From Aliivibrio sifiae (GTDB lineage Bacteria > Pseudomonadota > Gammaproteobacteria > Enterobacterales > Vibrionaceae): a stretch of DNA of 64,000 bases. The stretch is from assembly GCF_002954705.1 (NCBI RefSeq), contig NZ_MSCO01000001.1, positions 289,873-353,872 on the forward strand. The letters run 5' to 3'. The position numbers and the translations under genes are program-made. Position 1 is the stretch's first letter, and each line of letters opens with the position of its first letter. A model generated the notes under the pieces. The model made no database searches. It saw only the letters and a program-made list of their open reading frames with translations, and was not told where the DNA came from. Positions 49,470 through 59,558 of the stretch are shown here, one piece after another.

Positions 49470-50366
49470 ATGAACAATGATATGGCTTTAATTGAGCGTT
49501 TTTTAGATACCATGTGGATGGAGCGTGGATTATCAGAAAATACGTTAGCTTCGTATCGAAATGACTTGGTGAAATTATTGCAATGGCTAGAAGATAATCA
49601 TTATAAATGCGCTTCTATTTCAGCAATGGGATTAAATGAATATCAAGCGTATTTGGTAGATAAAGAATATAAACAGACATCGCGAGCGCGTATGCTGTCA
49701 GCACTTCGTCGATTTTTTCAGTATTTACACCGTGAGAAAATACGTGGTGATGATCCAACCGCGTTATTGATGAGCCCTAAATTACCGCAACGTTTACCAA
49801 AAGATTTGAGTGAGGATCAGGTAAATGATTTATTAGAAGCACCAAATGTAGACGATCCATTAGAGCTTCGAGATCGTGCAATGCTAGAACTGCTTTATGC
49901 TACAGGTTTGCGTGTGACGGAATTGGTAAGTTTAACCATGGAAAACTTGAGCCTTCGCCAAGGTGTTGTTCGTGTTACAGGTAAGGGGGACAAGGAACGC
50001 TTAGTACCAATGGGTGAAAATGCGGTAGATTGGATTCAAACTTTTCTGGATCAAGGGCGTCCAGCGTTACTTGGCGAAAAAAGTTCAGATGTGGTCTTCC
50101 CTAGTAAAAGAGCCAGACAAATGACAAGGCAAACCTTTTGGCATCGTATTAAACACTATGCTGTGATCGCGGGTATTGATACGGATAAATTATCACCCCA
50201 TGTATTACGCCATGCGTTTGCTACACATTTACTAAACTATGGGGCAGATCTTAGAGTCGTACAAATGTTACTTGGACATAGTGATCTTTCGACGACACAA
50301 ATATATACTCACGTAGCTACAGAACGTTTAAAACAAATTCATCAAGAACACCATCCTCGTTCATAG
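49470..50366 (+). CDS. xerD: XerD, tyrosine recombinase
   Basis: A 298-residue site-specific recombinase that with XerC resolves chromosome dimers at dif. The N-terminal SAM-like domain (about 1-100) is followed by the catalytic domain with Arg in [10 protein letters not shown], HxxR in [12 protein letters not shown], His in [14 protein letters not shown] and the Tyr nucleophile in that last motif. ATG 49470 gives exactly the E. coli length; ATG 49458 would add four residues. First gene of the xerD-dsbC-recJ string. Confidence 0.97.
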   Translation: MNNDMALIERFLDTMWMERGLSENTLASYRNDLVKLLQWLEDNHYKCASISAMGLNEYQAYLVDKEYKQTSRARMLSALRRFFQYLHREKIRGDDPTALLMSPKLPQRLPKDLSEDQVNDLLEAPNVDDPLELRDRAMLELLYATGLRVTELVSLTMENLSLRQGVVRVTGKGDKERLVPMGENAVDWIQTFLDQGRPALLGEKSSDVVFPSKRARQMTRQTFWHRIKHYAVIAGIDTDKLSPHVLRHAFATHLLNYGADLRVVQMLLGHSDLSTTQIYTHVATERLKQIHQEHHPRS

Positions 50367-50442
50367 TTAGAGGGAACTTCTTGTTGGTTTGTTACTCTAA
50401 AATTTAAACCTTCTATTTTTACTTTTTTTATAGGTATCTTTT

Positions 50443-51219
50443 ATGTCATTTATTCGCCGTACTAGCGCGATGTGTATTGCTTTATTAAGTGTTATTTCTT
50501 TTACCGCGTGTTCTGATGAGCAAGCAAAAGAGCACGCAGTATCTCCGTCAGTTGTTGAAACATCTCAGGTTGATTCAGAGCAAGCGATTACTCAGCGTTT
50601 AACGACATTAGGCTTGCCTGTTGAAGCGATTCACGATTCTGAAGTGGATGGCTTTAAACAAGTTGAAACGCCATTTGGTATTTTTTATGTATCAGATGAC
50701 GGTAAGCATTTTATTCAAGGTCGTATTTTTGAGTTTGATGAAAATGGCAATATGAAAGATTTATTAGCGGCTCGTTTTGCTAAATTAGTTGATAGTCAAA
50801 GCGAAAACATGATCGTGTTCCCTGCGAAAAATGAAAAGCATGTCATTACAGTTTTCACTGATATAACTTGTGGCTACTGTACTAAGTTACATAAAGAGAT
50901 GAAAGACTATAATGATGCTGGTATTACTGTTCGTTATTTAGCATATCCTCGCCAAGGTTACCAAGGCTCTGTTGCTGATAAAATGGCACAAATTTGGTGT
51001 GCTGATGATAAGCAACAGGCGATGGAAGATGCAAAATCAAACCGTGCAATTAATGGTTCAAAACCAGCAACAGCTCAGTGTAAGAACATCATCAAAGAAC
51101 AGTATTTATTAGGTCGTAAAATGGGTGTAAATGGTACGCCTGCGATTGTGCTACCTAATGGTGATCTCGTACCTGGTTACAAACCAGCACAAGAGCTTTT
51201 GAAAGACTTAGAAAAATAA
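50443..51219 (+). CDS. dsbC: DsbC, disulphide isomerase
   Basis: A 258-residue periplasmic isomerase. The N-terminal dimerisation domain (about 45-110) precedes a thioredoxin domain with the active-site CGYC (143-146), the cis-Pro in NGTPAIV and a second Cys pair further on. The signal region reads ALLSVISFTACSDEQ: the Cys23 after TA could be a lipobox Cys, which E. coli DsbC lacks. It lies between xerD and recJ as in E. coli and ends before a terminator. Confidence 0.94.
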   Translation: MSFIRRTSAMCIALLSVISFTACSDEQAKEHAVSPSVVETSQVDSEQAITQRLTTLGLPVEAIHDSEVDGFKQVETPFGIFYVSDDGKHFIQGRIFEFDENGNMKDLLAARFAKLVDSQSENMIVFPAKNEKHVITVFTDITCGYCTKLHKEMKDYNDAGITVRYLAYPRQGYQGSVADKMAQIWCADDKQQAMEDAKSNRAINGSKPATAQCKNIIKEQYLLGRKMGVNGTPAIVLPNGDLVPGYKPAQELLKDLEK

Positions 51220-51239
51220 TTCTTACGTAATTGAATTTA

Positions 51240-51288
51240 AATCCCCGCAATACTTATTTAAATTAAGTATAGTGCGGGGATTTTTTTA
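51240..51288 (+). terminator. Terminator after dsbC
   Basis: AATCCCCGC with TACTTA pairs with TAAGTA and GCGGGGATT around an AT loop; a run of T follows. recJ starts 31 bases later. Confidence 0.88.
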
Positions 51289-51318
51289 TCTTTATAAACC
51301 TTACCTTGGGCCATTATC

Positions 51319-53058
51319 ATGATTGAAGTGAAACGTCGTCTTATTCCAGAAATTCCAGCTCTTCCGAGTTCAATTCCTTCAATTTTACAACGGATTTATG
51401 CGGCTCGTGGTATTACATCAAATTCTCAATTAGAGCGTGGTGCCAAATCGCTACTGTCATTTCAATCTATGCATGGCATTACTAAAGCCGTTGATATCTT
51501 AGTTGAAGCGATAGCAAAGCAAACGCGTATTATTGTTGTGGGTGATTTCGATGCTGATGGCGCGACGAGTTCAGCATTGTCTGTCATGGCGTTTCGCTTA
51601 ATGGGCAGCAGTAATGTGGATTACTTAGTGCCGAATCGTTTTGAAGATGGTTACGGATTAAGTCCTGATGTTGTCGATCAAGCTAAGGCGATGGGCGCTG
51701 AAATCATTATGACGGTAGATAATGGTGTTTCATCCATTGAAGGAGTCGCGGCAGCTAAAGCTTATGGCATGCAAGTGGTCGTAACCGATCACCATTTACC
51801 GGGGGCTTCTTTACCGATTGCCGATTCAATTGTTAATCCAAACCTAGAAGAGTGTGCTTTTCCGTCTAAATCTTTAGCGGGTGTTGGCGTCGCGTTTTAT
51901 TTGATGTTAGCGATTCGTGCACGTTTACGTGAAAACAATTGGTTTGAAACTCAAAATATACCTATTCCGAATCTTGCTGATTTATTGGATTTGGTCGCAC
52001 TAGGCACTGTTGCTGACTTGGTGGCGCTGGATGAAAATAACCGTATTTTAGTGCATCAAGGTATTCAACGAATTCGTGCGGGTAAGTGTCGTCCGGGCAT
52101 ACAAGCGTTAATCGAAGTAGCAAATAAAGTACCGTCTCGAATTTTAGCTTCTGATTTTGGCTTTGCACTTGGACCAAGAATTAATGCAGCAGGGCGTTTG
52201 GATGATATGTCGTTTGGTGTTGAACTTCTTATGTCCAATAACATTCACGCTGCTCGCCGCATGGCTTCAGAGCTAGATGCCTTGAATCAAACTCGTAAAG
52301 AGATAGAGCAAGGCATGAAAGATGAAGCAATGGCGATTTGTGAACGATTAGAGTTTGGGGCGCAAAGTGAATTGCCTTTTGGTTTAGTGTTATTCCAACG
52401 CGATTGGCATCAAGGTGTGATTGGTATCTTAGCCTCGCGTATTAAAGAGAAATATCACCGTCCAGTGATTGCTTTTGCTGATGGTGGTGATGGATTCATT
52501 AAAGGTTCGTGTCGTTCTATCCCTGGTTTTCATATGCGTGATGCATTGGATTTGATTGATACCCGTAACCCAGGCTTGATTCTAAAATTTGGTGGCCATG
52601 CAATGGCGGCGGGCTTAACTATTAAAGAAGTCGATTATAAAAAGTTCAATCAAGCTTTTGATGGCGTAGTTCGTGAATCCGTAGAAGAAGAGGCCCTTAA
52701 TGGGGTGGTTTTATCTGATGGGGAATTAACACCAGAAGAGTTTACCCTAGGAACTGCTGAAATTATTCGAGCTGGTGGCCCATGGGGACAAGCTTTTCCC
52801 GAGCCGATTTTTGATGGTGAATTTAAAGTATTGAATCAGCGTTTGGTGGGTGAGAAACACCTTAAATTGATGTTAGAGCCAATTCATAAAGATTTCCCAA
52901 CCAATAAAATGGTCGATGCTATTGCTTTTAATATTGATATTCGTCGTTGGCCTGATGCGTCGGTCCAAAAAGTGAAGCTGGCTTATCGTTTAGATATTAA
53001 TGAATTTAGAGGTAATCAAACATTGCAATTAATGGTTGAATACATAGAACCAATGTAA
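51319..53058 (+). CDS. recJ: RecJ, single-strand DNA 5'-3' exonuclease
   Basis: A 579-residue DHH-family nuclease used in RecF-pathway recombination and mismatch and base-excision repair. Motifs in order: VVGDFDADGATSSA, MTVDNGVSS, VTDHHLPG (DHH), NPNLEECAFPSKSLAGVGVAF, the second domain with LGPRINAAGRLDD, and the DHHA1 domain with KFGGHAMAAGLTI. Length matches E. coli (577). The order dsbC-recJ-prfB-lysS is conserved. Confidence 0.96.
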   Translation: MIEVKRRLIPEIPALPSSIPSILQRIYAARGITSNSQLERGAKSLLSFQSMHGITKAVDILVEAIAKQTRIIVVGDFDADGATSSALSVMAFRLMGSSNVDYLVPNRFEDGYGLSPDVVDQAKAMGAEIIMTVDNGVSSIEGVAAAKAYGMQVVVTDHHLPGASLPIADSIVNPNLEECAFPSKSLAGVGVAFYLMLAIRARLRENNWFETQNIPIPNLADLLDLVALGTVADLVALDENNRILVHQGIQRIRAGKCRPGIQALIEVANKVPSRILASDFGFALGPRINAAGRLDDMSFGVELLMSNNIHAARRMASELDALNQTRKEIEQGMKDEAMAICERLEFGAQSELPFGLVLFQRDWHQGVIGILASRIKEKYHRPVIAFADGGDGFIKGSCRSIPGFHMRDALDLIDTRNPGLILKFGGHAMAAGLTIKEVDYKKFNQAFDGVVRESVEEEALNGVVLSDGELTPEEFTLGTAEIIRAGGPWGQAFPEPIFDGEFKVLNQRLVGEKHLKLMLEPIHKDFPTNKMVDAIAFNIDIRRWPDASVQKVKLAYRLDINEFRGNQTLQLMVEYIEPM

Positions 53059-53328
53059 AGCGACCCTTCTATAACGTGAAAAGGTTAATTTATACTAAAC
53101 TAGCCGTTAAGAAATACCTAATGAGATGTTGCGTTTTTGTTTTGTATGAAAATAGAAAGGCTCGTATTCCGAGTTGAGGTTAAATAAAAAAGAATTTGGT
53201 GTGATTAAATTTACACCATTTTCTCAAACCTTATTGTTCTTGCTTTCAGAGGTTGAAATACCTCGATTTCTATCACACTTTTCGTTAAAATCTCTCGGTT
53301 ATTTTTTATTCGGCGATGATAAAACACC

Positions 53329-54427
53329 ATGTTCGAAATTAATCCTATTAAAAACCGCCTCCAGGATGTGTCTGATCGCACAAATATCCTGAGGGGGTAC
53401 CTTTGACTATGATGCTAAGAAAGAGCGTCTAGAAGAAGTCAATGCAGAGTTAGAACAACCTGAAGTATGGAACGAACCTGAGCGCGCACAAGCGTTAGGT
53501 AAAGAACGTGCCTCTTTGGAAGCGATTGTTGAAACTATTGACCAATTAGATCAAGGCGGCGAAGACGTTGAAGGTTTGCTTGAGTTAGCAGTTGAAGAAC
53601 AAGATCAAGAAACGTTTGATGAGATTGAACCAGAGCTTGCTGACTTAGAAGAAAAACTAGCGACATTAGAATTCCGTCGTATGTTCTCTGGTGCGCATGA
53701 TCCTTCAGATTGTTATATTGATTTACAATCAGGTTCTGGCGGTACAGAAGCGCAAGATTGGACATCAATGATGTTGCGTATGTATTTGCGTTGGGCGGAA
53801 GCCAAAGGATTTAAAACAGAGATTATTGAAGTTTCTGATGGCGATGTTGCTGGCCTTAAAGGCGCAACAGTACGCATCTCTGGTGAATACGCTTATGGTT
53901 GGTTACGTACTGAAACGGGTGTACACCGTTTAGTTCGTAAATCTCCATTTGATTCAAGTGGTCGTCGACATACCTCATTTGCTTCAGCGTTTATCTATCC
54001 TGAAATAGATGACAATATTGAAGTAGATATCAATCCTGCTGATTTACGTATTGATGTATACCGAGCGTCTGGCGCGGGTGGTCAACACGTAAACACCACT
54101 GAATCTGCGGTACGTATTACTCACGTTCCGACAAATACAGTTGTGCAATGTCAAAATGATCGTTCTCAGCATAAAAACAAAGCACAAGCGATGAAGCAGT
54201 TGAAAGCAAAACTGTTTGAACTTGAGCTTCAGAAACAAAACGCAGAGAAACAAGTAAACGAAGATTCTAAATCCGATATCGGGTGGGGCAGTCAGATTCG
54301 CTCATACGTATTAGATGATTCGCGCATTAAAGATTTGCGTACCGGCATTGAAAATCGTAATACGCAAGCCGTATTAGACGGTGATTTAGATAAATTTATC
54401 GAAGCCAGCTTAAAATCTGGATTATAA
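53329..54427 (+). CDS. prfB: Peptide chain release factor 2, with programmed +1 frameshift
   Basis: A 365-residue RF2 when the frameshift is made. The first 25 codons ([10 protein letters not shown] ... RGYL) run 53329-53403 and meet an in-frame TGA at 53404-53406; reading then shifts +1 and resumes at GAC 53405. The shift site is AGGGGG TAC CTT TGA C, with the Shine-Dalgarno-like AGGGGG at 53392-53397, as in E. coli. RF2 decodes UGA, so low RF2 favours the shift. Later motifs: SPF ([10 protein letters not shown]) and GGQ (SGAGGQHVN). Confidence 0.97.
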
Positions 54428-54440
54428 GAAAGGGTTCATT

Positions 54441-55946
54441 ATGACTGACCAAGTACAACTAGATGAAAACAAACTGATTGCAGAACGTCGTGGTAAATTA
54501 GACCATATCCGTCAAGCATGTAAGGCAAATGGCCACCCGAATGACTTCCGTCGTGACAGCCTTGCTGCGGATCTTCAAGCAGAATTTGGTGAGAAGACCA
54601 AAGAAGAGCTAGAAGAATTAAACCATATCGTTGCTATCGCAGGTCGTATCATGGCTAAGCGTGGTCCTTTCTTATTGATCCAAGAAGTGTCTGGTAAGAT
54701 CCAAGCTTATGCAGCAAAAGAAGTGCAAAAAGAGCTTAAAGAGAAATACCAAGGTTTAGATATCGGTGACATCATCGGTGTTAAAGGTGCTCTACATAAA
54801 TCAGGTAAAGGCGATCTTTACGTGAACATGGAAGAGTACGTATTGCTAACAAAAGCACTGCGTCCATTACCTGAAAAATTCCACGGTTTAACTGACCAAG
54901 AAATGCGTTACCGTCAGCGTTATGTTGACCTTATCGTAAATGATGATTCACGTACTGCATTTGTTATCCGATCTAAAGTGGTTTCTGCAATTCGTAACTT
55001 CATGGTTGATAAAGGCTTCATGGAAGTTGAAACGCCAATGATGCACGTTATCCCTGGTGGCGCTTCTGCACGTCCATTCGTAACACACCATAATGCACTT
55101 GATGTTGATATGTACCTACGTATCGCCCCTGAGCTTTACCTAAAACGTCTAGTTGTTGGTGGTTTTGAGCGTGTGTTCGAAATTAACCGTAACTTCCGTA
55201 ACGAAGGCCTATCTCCACGTCATAACCCAGAATTCACAATGATGGAATTCTACATGGCGTATGCTGATTACAACGATCTAATGGATCTAACAGAAGCAAT
55301 GCTATCTCAAGTAGCTATCTCTGTTCTAGGCAGCGATAAAATGCCTTACGGTGAGTATACCGTTGATTTTGGTGGCAAATACGCACGTATGAGCATGCTA
55401 GACGCGATTAAACTATACAACCCAGAGCATGCTGAGATTCAAGCGCTAACGTACGAAGGCGTTCAAGATCGTGATTTAATGGTTTCTATCGCGAAATCAG
55501 TTCATGTTGATGTTGAAAGCTTCTGGACATGTGGTCAACTTCTTGAAGAGATCTTTGGTGAAACAGCGGAACCTAAGTTAATGCAACCTACGTTCATCAC
55601 TGAATACCCAGCAGATATTTCTCCATTAGCACGCCGTAACGACAACAATGATTTCATTACAGACCGTTTTGAATTTTTCATTGGTGGTCGTGAAGTAGCA
55701 AATGGTTTCTCTGAGCTTAATGATGCTCAAGACCAAGATGAGCGTTTTAAAGCGCAAGTTAATGCAAAAGAGTCTGGTGATGATGAAGCAATGTTCTATG
55801 ATGCTGACTATATTACAGCGCTTGAGCACGGCTTACCGCCAACAGCGGGTCAAGGTATTGGTATTGACCGTTTAGTGATGCTATTCACTAACACTCATAC
55901 AATTCGTGACGTAATTTTATTCCCTTCTATGCGTCCACAAGCATAA
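54441..55946 (+). CDS. lysS: Lysyl-tRNA synthetase
   Basis: A 501-residue class IIb synthetase. An N-terminal OB-fold anticodon-binding domain (about 65-145) precedes the catalytic core with motif 1 ([21 protein letters not shown] region), motif 2 ([20 protein letters not shown] region) and motif 3 ([11 protein letters not shown]). Fourteen bases after prfB; together they form the conserved prfB-lysS pair. A terminator follows. Confidence 0.97.
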   Translation: MTDQVQLDENKLIAERRGKLDHIRQACKANGHPNDFRRDSLAADLQAEFGEKTKEELEELNHIVAIAGRIMAKRGPFLLIQEVSGKIQAYAAKEVQKELKEKYQGLDIGDIIGVKGALHKSGKGDLYVNMEEYVLLTKALRPLPEKFHGLTDQEMRYRQRYVDLIVNDDSRTAFVIRSKVVSAIRNFMVDKGFMEVETPMMHVIPGGASARPFVTHHNALDVDMYLRIAPELYLKRLVVGGFERVFEINRNFRNEGLSPRHNPEFTMMEFYMAYADYNDLMDLTEAMLSQVAISVLGSDKMPYGEYTVDFGGKYARMSMLDAIKLYNPEHAEIQALTYEGVQDRDLMVSIAKSVHVDVESFWTCGQLLEEIFGETAEPKLMQPTFITEYPADISPLARRNDNNDFITDRFEFFIGGREVANGFSELNDAQDQDERFKAQVNAKESGDDEAMFYDADYITALEHGLPPTAGQGIGIDRLVMLFTNTHTIRDVILFPSMRPQA

Positions 55947-56333
55947 TTAAGAATAGAATTAATAAAAAGAGCGACTACTAAGTTGCTCTTTTTTTATTAA
56001 TTTTCTTACATAATGTATAAAAATGAGAAAGTAATTACACTTTTTTATCAATTGACCTAACTTTTACAATTCTTTTTTACTTAAATCCCCGCCTTTAAAA
56101 GTAATTAAAAGTTCCATTTTTATATCAAACTTACCCTTCATTCTTATAAATGAGTCAACTTTAATTCTAATATGTTAACTGTCATTTATTATTTAGCTTT
56201 TAGTTGTTTTGTTTTTGTTAAAAGGATGACGTGCATCTCGTTTGTGAGACGCTGGGGGGTCTTAAAACCTGTATAGTTGTTCTATAACGATTTCTCAGTT
56301 AGTTTCATTCAAGAATTTAGAGGTAAGGCTTAT
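55947..56333. other. lysS-vpsR intergenic region
   Basis: 387 bases with no gene. It contains the lysS terminator (55964-55995) and about 250 AT-rich bases, then an inverted repeat GCATCTC/GAGACGC (56232-56251) shortly before vpsR. The vpsR promoter must be here; no clear sigma-70 boxes are claimed. Confidence 0.55.
55964..55995 (+). terminator. Terminator after lysS
   Basis: AAAGAGCGAC pairs with GTTGCTCTTT around TACTAA, followed by T7. Confidence 0.88.
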
Positions 56334-57671
56334 ATGAGTACTCAGTTTCGTATGGATTCTGTTCCCGGTTCATTAGTGGTTGTTGGCGGAAGTTATGAAC
56401 CTTGGTTAGCAGTATTAGAACAGGTAGGTTGGCGTTGTCATCGTTGTTATGATCTTCGAGCAGCACAAACACTGTTTGACGAAATTGGCCCATGCATTGG
56501 TATTGTAGACTTAAGCCAAGACGATTTTAGTCTTAATGGTATTGCGACGTTGGTTAATAACAACAAACAAGTTCGCTGGATGGCATTTATTCGTGAATCA
56601 CAATTGAGCTCAGATACTATTTGCCAATTCATAGTAAACTTCTGTATCGATTTTTTCACCGCCCCAATTCCTGATACGCAATTGCTAAGTACTATTGGTC
56701 ACCAGTTAGGTATGTTAAAGCTAGAGCGTAAAGTTTGGCCTAATATGGGTAAGAAGTCAGACTTAGGTATTCTAGGTGAAGCGCCAGCAGTGAAACGTCT
56801 ACGAGATCAAATTCGTCGAGTTGCACCAACTGATGTCTCTATTTTAATTTCAGGAGAAAGCGGTGTAGGTAAAGATGCGGTAGCTAGAGCCGTTCATGAT
56901 TCATCTGGTCGTAACAAAGGCCCATTTGTTTCACTGAATTGTGGTTCATTATCTGAATCTAAAATAGAGCAAGAATTATTTGGCCTTCATCTTTCAGAGT
57001 ACAAAGAGTCAAAACTATTTCAAGCGAATGGCGGTACATTATTCTTAAATGATATTAATGATTTACCAGTCAGCCAACAGCAACATTTATTACGTTTCTT
57101 ACAAGAAGGTAATATTGAAACGTCTGAAGGTTTTATCGATATTGATGTGCGAGTGATTGTTGCAAGTCATATTGATCTTGAGAAAGGGATAGAAGAAGGT
57201 TGTTTTAAAGAAGAGCTTTATTACCGCCTGAATGTACTGCGTATCCATGTGCCTTCTTTAAAAGAGAGAAGTTCAGATATTGCGATTCTTGCGGAGCACT
57301 TCCTTCAACGCTATGCAAAAGAATACAATACTCAAGCACGTACTTTTTCTGAAGATTCTATGCAAACCATGCTGCATTATCCGTGGCCTGGGAATGTTCG
57401 TGAATTAGTTAATCAAGTAAAACGAGCGGTACTTCTTGCTGATAGTATGACGATTGATCTTGAGCATTTAGATCTTCCTCAGCGTAATGATACAAAACGT
57501 AGCTTACGAGTGATTCGAGAAAACTCAGAGCGAGACGCTTTATTGATGGTTTTAGAGTCTCATGATGGTCAGGTTTCTTCTGCTGCGAAAGAGCTTGGTG
57601 TATCTCGAGCAACAATGTACCGCTTATTGAATAAACATAATTTAATCTCTGAACCAAGAAGCTATAGCTAA
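56334..57671 (+). CDS. vpsR: VpsR-type c-di-GMP-responsive transcription regulator
   Basis: A 445-residue NtrC-like protein matching Vibrio cholerae VpsR, the activator of biofilm exopolysaccharide genes. Receiver-like domain 1-125 with Asp59 in IGIVDLSQDD; AAA+ domain about 145-375 with Walker A GESGVGKD (174-181) and GGTLFLND (233-240); C-terminal Fis-type helix-turn-helix (about 400-437). The sigma-54 loop GAFTGA is absent: FGLHLSEYKES stands in its place. VpsR of V. cholerae works with sigma-70 and c-di-GMP. Position after lysS is the same as in V. cholerae. The ATG at 56334 follows a GGTAAGG site. Confidence 0.94.
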   Translation: MSTQFRMDSVPGSLVVVGGSYEPWLAVLEQVGWRCHRCYDLRAAQTLFDEIGPCIGIVDLSQDDFSLNGIATLVNNNKQVRWMAFIRESQLSSDTICQFIVNFCIDFFTAPIPDTQLLSTIGHQLGMLKLERKVWPNMGKKSDLGILGEAPAVKRLRDQIRRVAPTDVSILISGESGVGKDAVARAVHDSSGRNKGPFVSLNCGSLSESKIEQELFGLHLSEYKESKLFQANGGTLFLNDINDLPVSQQQHLLRFLQEGNIETSEGFIDIDVRVIVASHIDLEKGIEEGCFKEELYYRLNVLRIHVPSLKERSSDIAILAEHFLQRYAKEYNTQARTFSEDSMQTMLHYPWPGNVRELVNQVKRAVLLADSMTIDLEHLDLPQRNDTKRSLRVIRENSERDALLMVLESHDGQVSSAAKELGVSRATMYRLLNKHNLISEPRSYS

Positions 57672-57718
57672 GTTAGAGCGACGGCTTATATAGAAGGTAA
57701 ATCAACAGAGTAATAAAA

Positions 57719-57750
57719 TGGCTTATCTCATTGAGATAGGCCTTTTTTTT
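57719..57750. terminator. Terminator between vpsR and mutH
   Basis: GGCTTATCTC pairs with GAGATAGGCC (one mismatch) around ATT, followed by T8. It serves vpsR; the other strand has only short T runs. Confidence 0.82.
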
Positions 57751-58414
57751 AATTAAAAAATGAAGTGAGGATAGCGTGAGTAAAATGGGTTTTCAGATAG
57801 AAACCTCTTGGCAATGTTTTGATTGGCTGACCATTTTCACCATAAGCTTCAGTAAGTGCTCTGCTGTTTGCTGCTTTAGGTCTGAGTTGTAAAACTTCCC
57901 CATGCTTTGCTGTAATTGATTCAACCTTACCCAAAACGATCAAATCCATTAATTCTTCCCAATCTTGTTTGAGCTGTTTTTCTTCTTTAGCTGAAGGCTG
58001 CCATAATACGGGGTAGCCTACGCGTCTATCTCTCACAGGGATTTCTCTTTCTCCCTCTACAGGGATCCATAAAACGTGCGCCAGTTTATGGCGTACATGT
58101 GATTCTTCCCAACGTAAGCTATGAATCCCAGTTAATGGGGCTACTGAAACAAAAGTTGTTTCGAGTGGCTTACCGGTATAACTGATCGGAATTGTTTTTA
58201 ATTCAATACCAAGATCAATGAAGTCAGGGAGAGGTTTACTGCCAGCTGAGGCACCTAAATGCAGTTCTAATAATTGACCAACCCAACCTTTATCACGCTT
58301 TAAGTTTTCAGGCACAGGAGCACCAACTTGCTCGGCAAGCTCTAATAGCGTGTAGCCTGCAATACTTTCAGCTCTTATTAATAACTCATTAATAGTAGTA
58401 GGTGGTTGTTTCAT
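57749..58414 (-). CDS. mutH: MutH, mismatch-repair GATC endonuclease
   Basis: A 221-residue type II restriction-like nuclease that nicks the unmethylated strand at hemimethylated GATC during MutSL-directed repair. The catalytic Asp-X6-Glu-X-Lys lies in [15 protein letters not shown]; the C-terminal regulatory part is present. Presence of mutH implies Dam methylation. The ATG at 58414 ([12 protein letters not shown]) is used; an upstream in-frame start at 58453 would add 13 residues. Divergent from rppH across a GATC-rich gap. Confidence 0.96.
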   Translation of the reverse strand: MKQPPTTINELLIRAESIAGYTLLELAEQVGAPVPENLKRDKGWVGQLLELHLGASAGSKPLPDFIDLGIELKTIPISYTGKPLETTFVSVAPLTGIHSLRWEESHVRHKLAHVLWIPVEGEREIPVRDRRVGYPVLWQPSAKEEKQLKQDWEELMDLIVLGKVESITAKHGEVLQLRPKAANSRALTEAYGENGQPIKTLPRGFYLKTHFTHAILTSFFN

Positions 58415-59009
58415 AGCGACTCGTTGATGATGGTTTAGAGGGTAGATTATCATATTATTTTATAGTTTTAGTGCTCTTAATTGGATCTAATTAAGTTATC
58501 CACATTGGCGATGTTTTTTTAAGCGATATCTATTTGTCTGGATCCATGTACAGTATTATATTTATGAATAAGTTATTGACTTTCAGGTGCATGGCACATT
58601 AAAGGGCGTTACTTTGTGGGTAACCATTAGATTGATTGATCTTTAACCGATCTGCATTTATATTAATCTGCCGATTTTAATTTAAAAGATCATGTAAAAG
58701 ATCTTTTATTTAACTTGCTGTTTAATATGTATTTTATTGTTCTTTTTTTTCCAGTACTTTCTATTGATACATTGATTTTTATTGTGCTATTTGATTTGTT
58801 TTTATCTTCTTCACAAAGTTATACACAGAAAAGGTGAATAAATGTGGGTCAGCTCTCATTGTTATGTTGATAAGTCGTTAATCGATTAAAAGTTATTCAA
58901 GGAAAGCGCTTATTTTAGTAAAACGTGACAAGAAAGCGTGATCCTGTTTGCTCAAAGAGGCGATCTGTGAAAAAATCAAAGGAATATAAGTTTATGATGA
59001 GGTCATCCA
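58415..59009. other. mutH-rppH gap with DnaA boxes and many GATC sites
   Basis: 595 AT-rich bases with no credible gene. Two consensus DnaA boxes are seen, TTATCCACA (58496-58504) and TTATACACA (58819-58827), plus a one-mismatch box on the other strand (58615-58623). GATC occurs at 58483, 58541, 58638, 58649, 58688, 58700, 58940 and 58962. A palindrome AAAAGATCTTTT lies at 58697-58708. It must also hold the mutH and rppH promoters. Confidence 0.65.
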
Positions 59010-59522
59010 GTGATAGATGGCGATGGTTTCCGCCCGAACGTCGGGATAGTGATATGCAATAGCCATGGTCAAGTATTCTGGGCGAAACGATACGGGCAAC
59101 ATTCTTGGCAATTTCCACAAGGTGGCATTGATGATGGTGAGACACCAGAGCAAGCAATGTACCGAGAATTGTATGAAGAAGTTGGTTTGACAAAAAATGA
59201 TGTACGTATTTTAGCAAGCAGCCGTCATTGGTTGCGATATAAACTACCGAAACGTTTAGTTAGATGGGACTCAAAACCTGTCTGTATTGGACAAAAACAG
59301 AAATGGTTTTTGTTACGCTTGGAATGTGACGAATCCAAGGTGAATATGCAAAGAGATCGCTCGCCGGAATTTGATGGCTGGCGATGGGTAAGTTATTGGT
59401 ACCCTGTAAGACAAGTTGTTTCATTTAAACGTGACGTTTATCGCCGAGCGCTAAAAGAGTTCGCGGTGATTGCTATGCCGTTTAAGGAACGAAAATTTAA
59501 AAGGAAAGGTAAAAAAGGGTAA
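59010..59522 (+). CDS. rppH: RppH, RNA pyrophosphohydrolase
   Basis: A 170-residue Nudix hydrolase that removes pyrophosphate from the 5' end of mRNA and so triggers RNase E decay. The Nudix box [22 protein letters not shown] (key G, E, R-E, E-E, G) is intact and the N-terminus [17 protein letters not shown] is typical. The start is GTG at 59010, with GAGG 9 bases before. ptsP follows 36 bases later, as in E. coli. Confidence 0.95.
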   Translation: MIDGDGFRPNVGIVICNSHGQVFWAKRYGQHSWQFPQGGIDDGETPEQAMYRELYEEVGLTKNDVRILASSRHWLRYKLPKRLVRWDSKPVCIGQKQKWFLLRLECDESKVNMQRDRSPEFDGWRWVSYWYPVRQVVSFKRDVYRRALKEFAVIAMPFKERKFKRKGKKG

Positions 59523-59558
59523 GCTGTCTATACCTTATCACCTTAAGGATTATTTAGT

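Noticed and set aside
49470..50366. XerD as an integrase of a mobile element
   Set aside because: Length, motifs and the xerD-dsbC-recJ order identify the core recombinase; no attachment sites or cargo genes are near.
53174..53392. 72-codon frame just before and into prfB
   Set aside because: TTG start, no ribosome site, and it overlaps the true prfB start in another frame.
53404..53406. In-frame TGA in prfB as a sign of a pseudogene
   Set aside because: It is the programmed RF2 frameshift site with its SD-like element; the rest of the gene is intact.
58915..59217. 100-codon minus-strand frame over the rppH start
   Set aside because: Antisense to the conserved Nudix gene and without a ribosome site.
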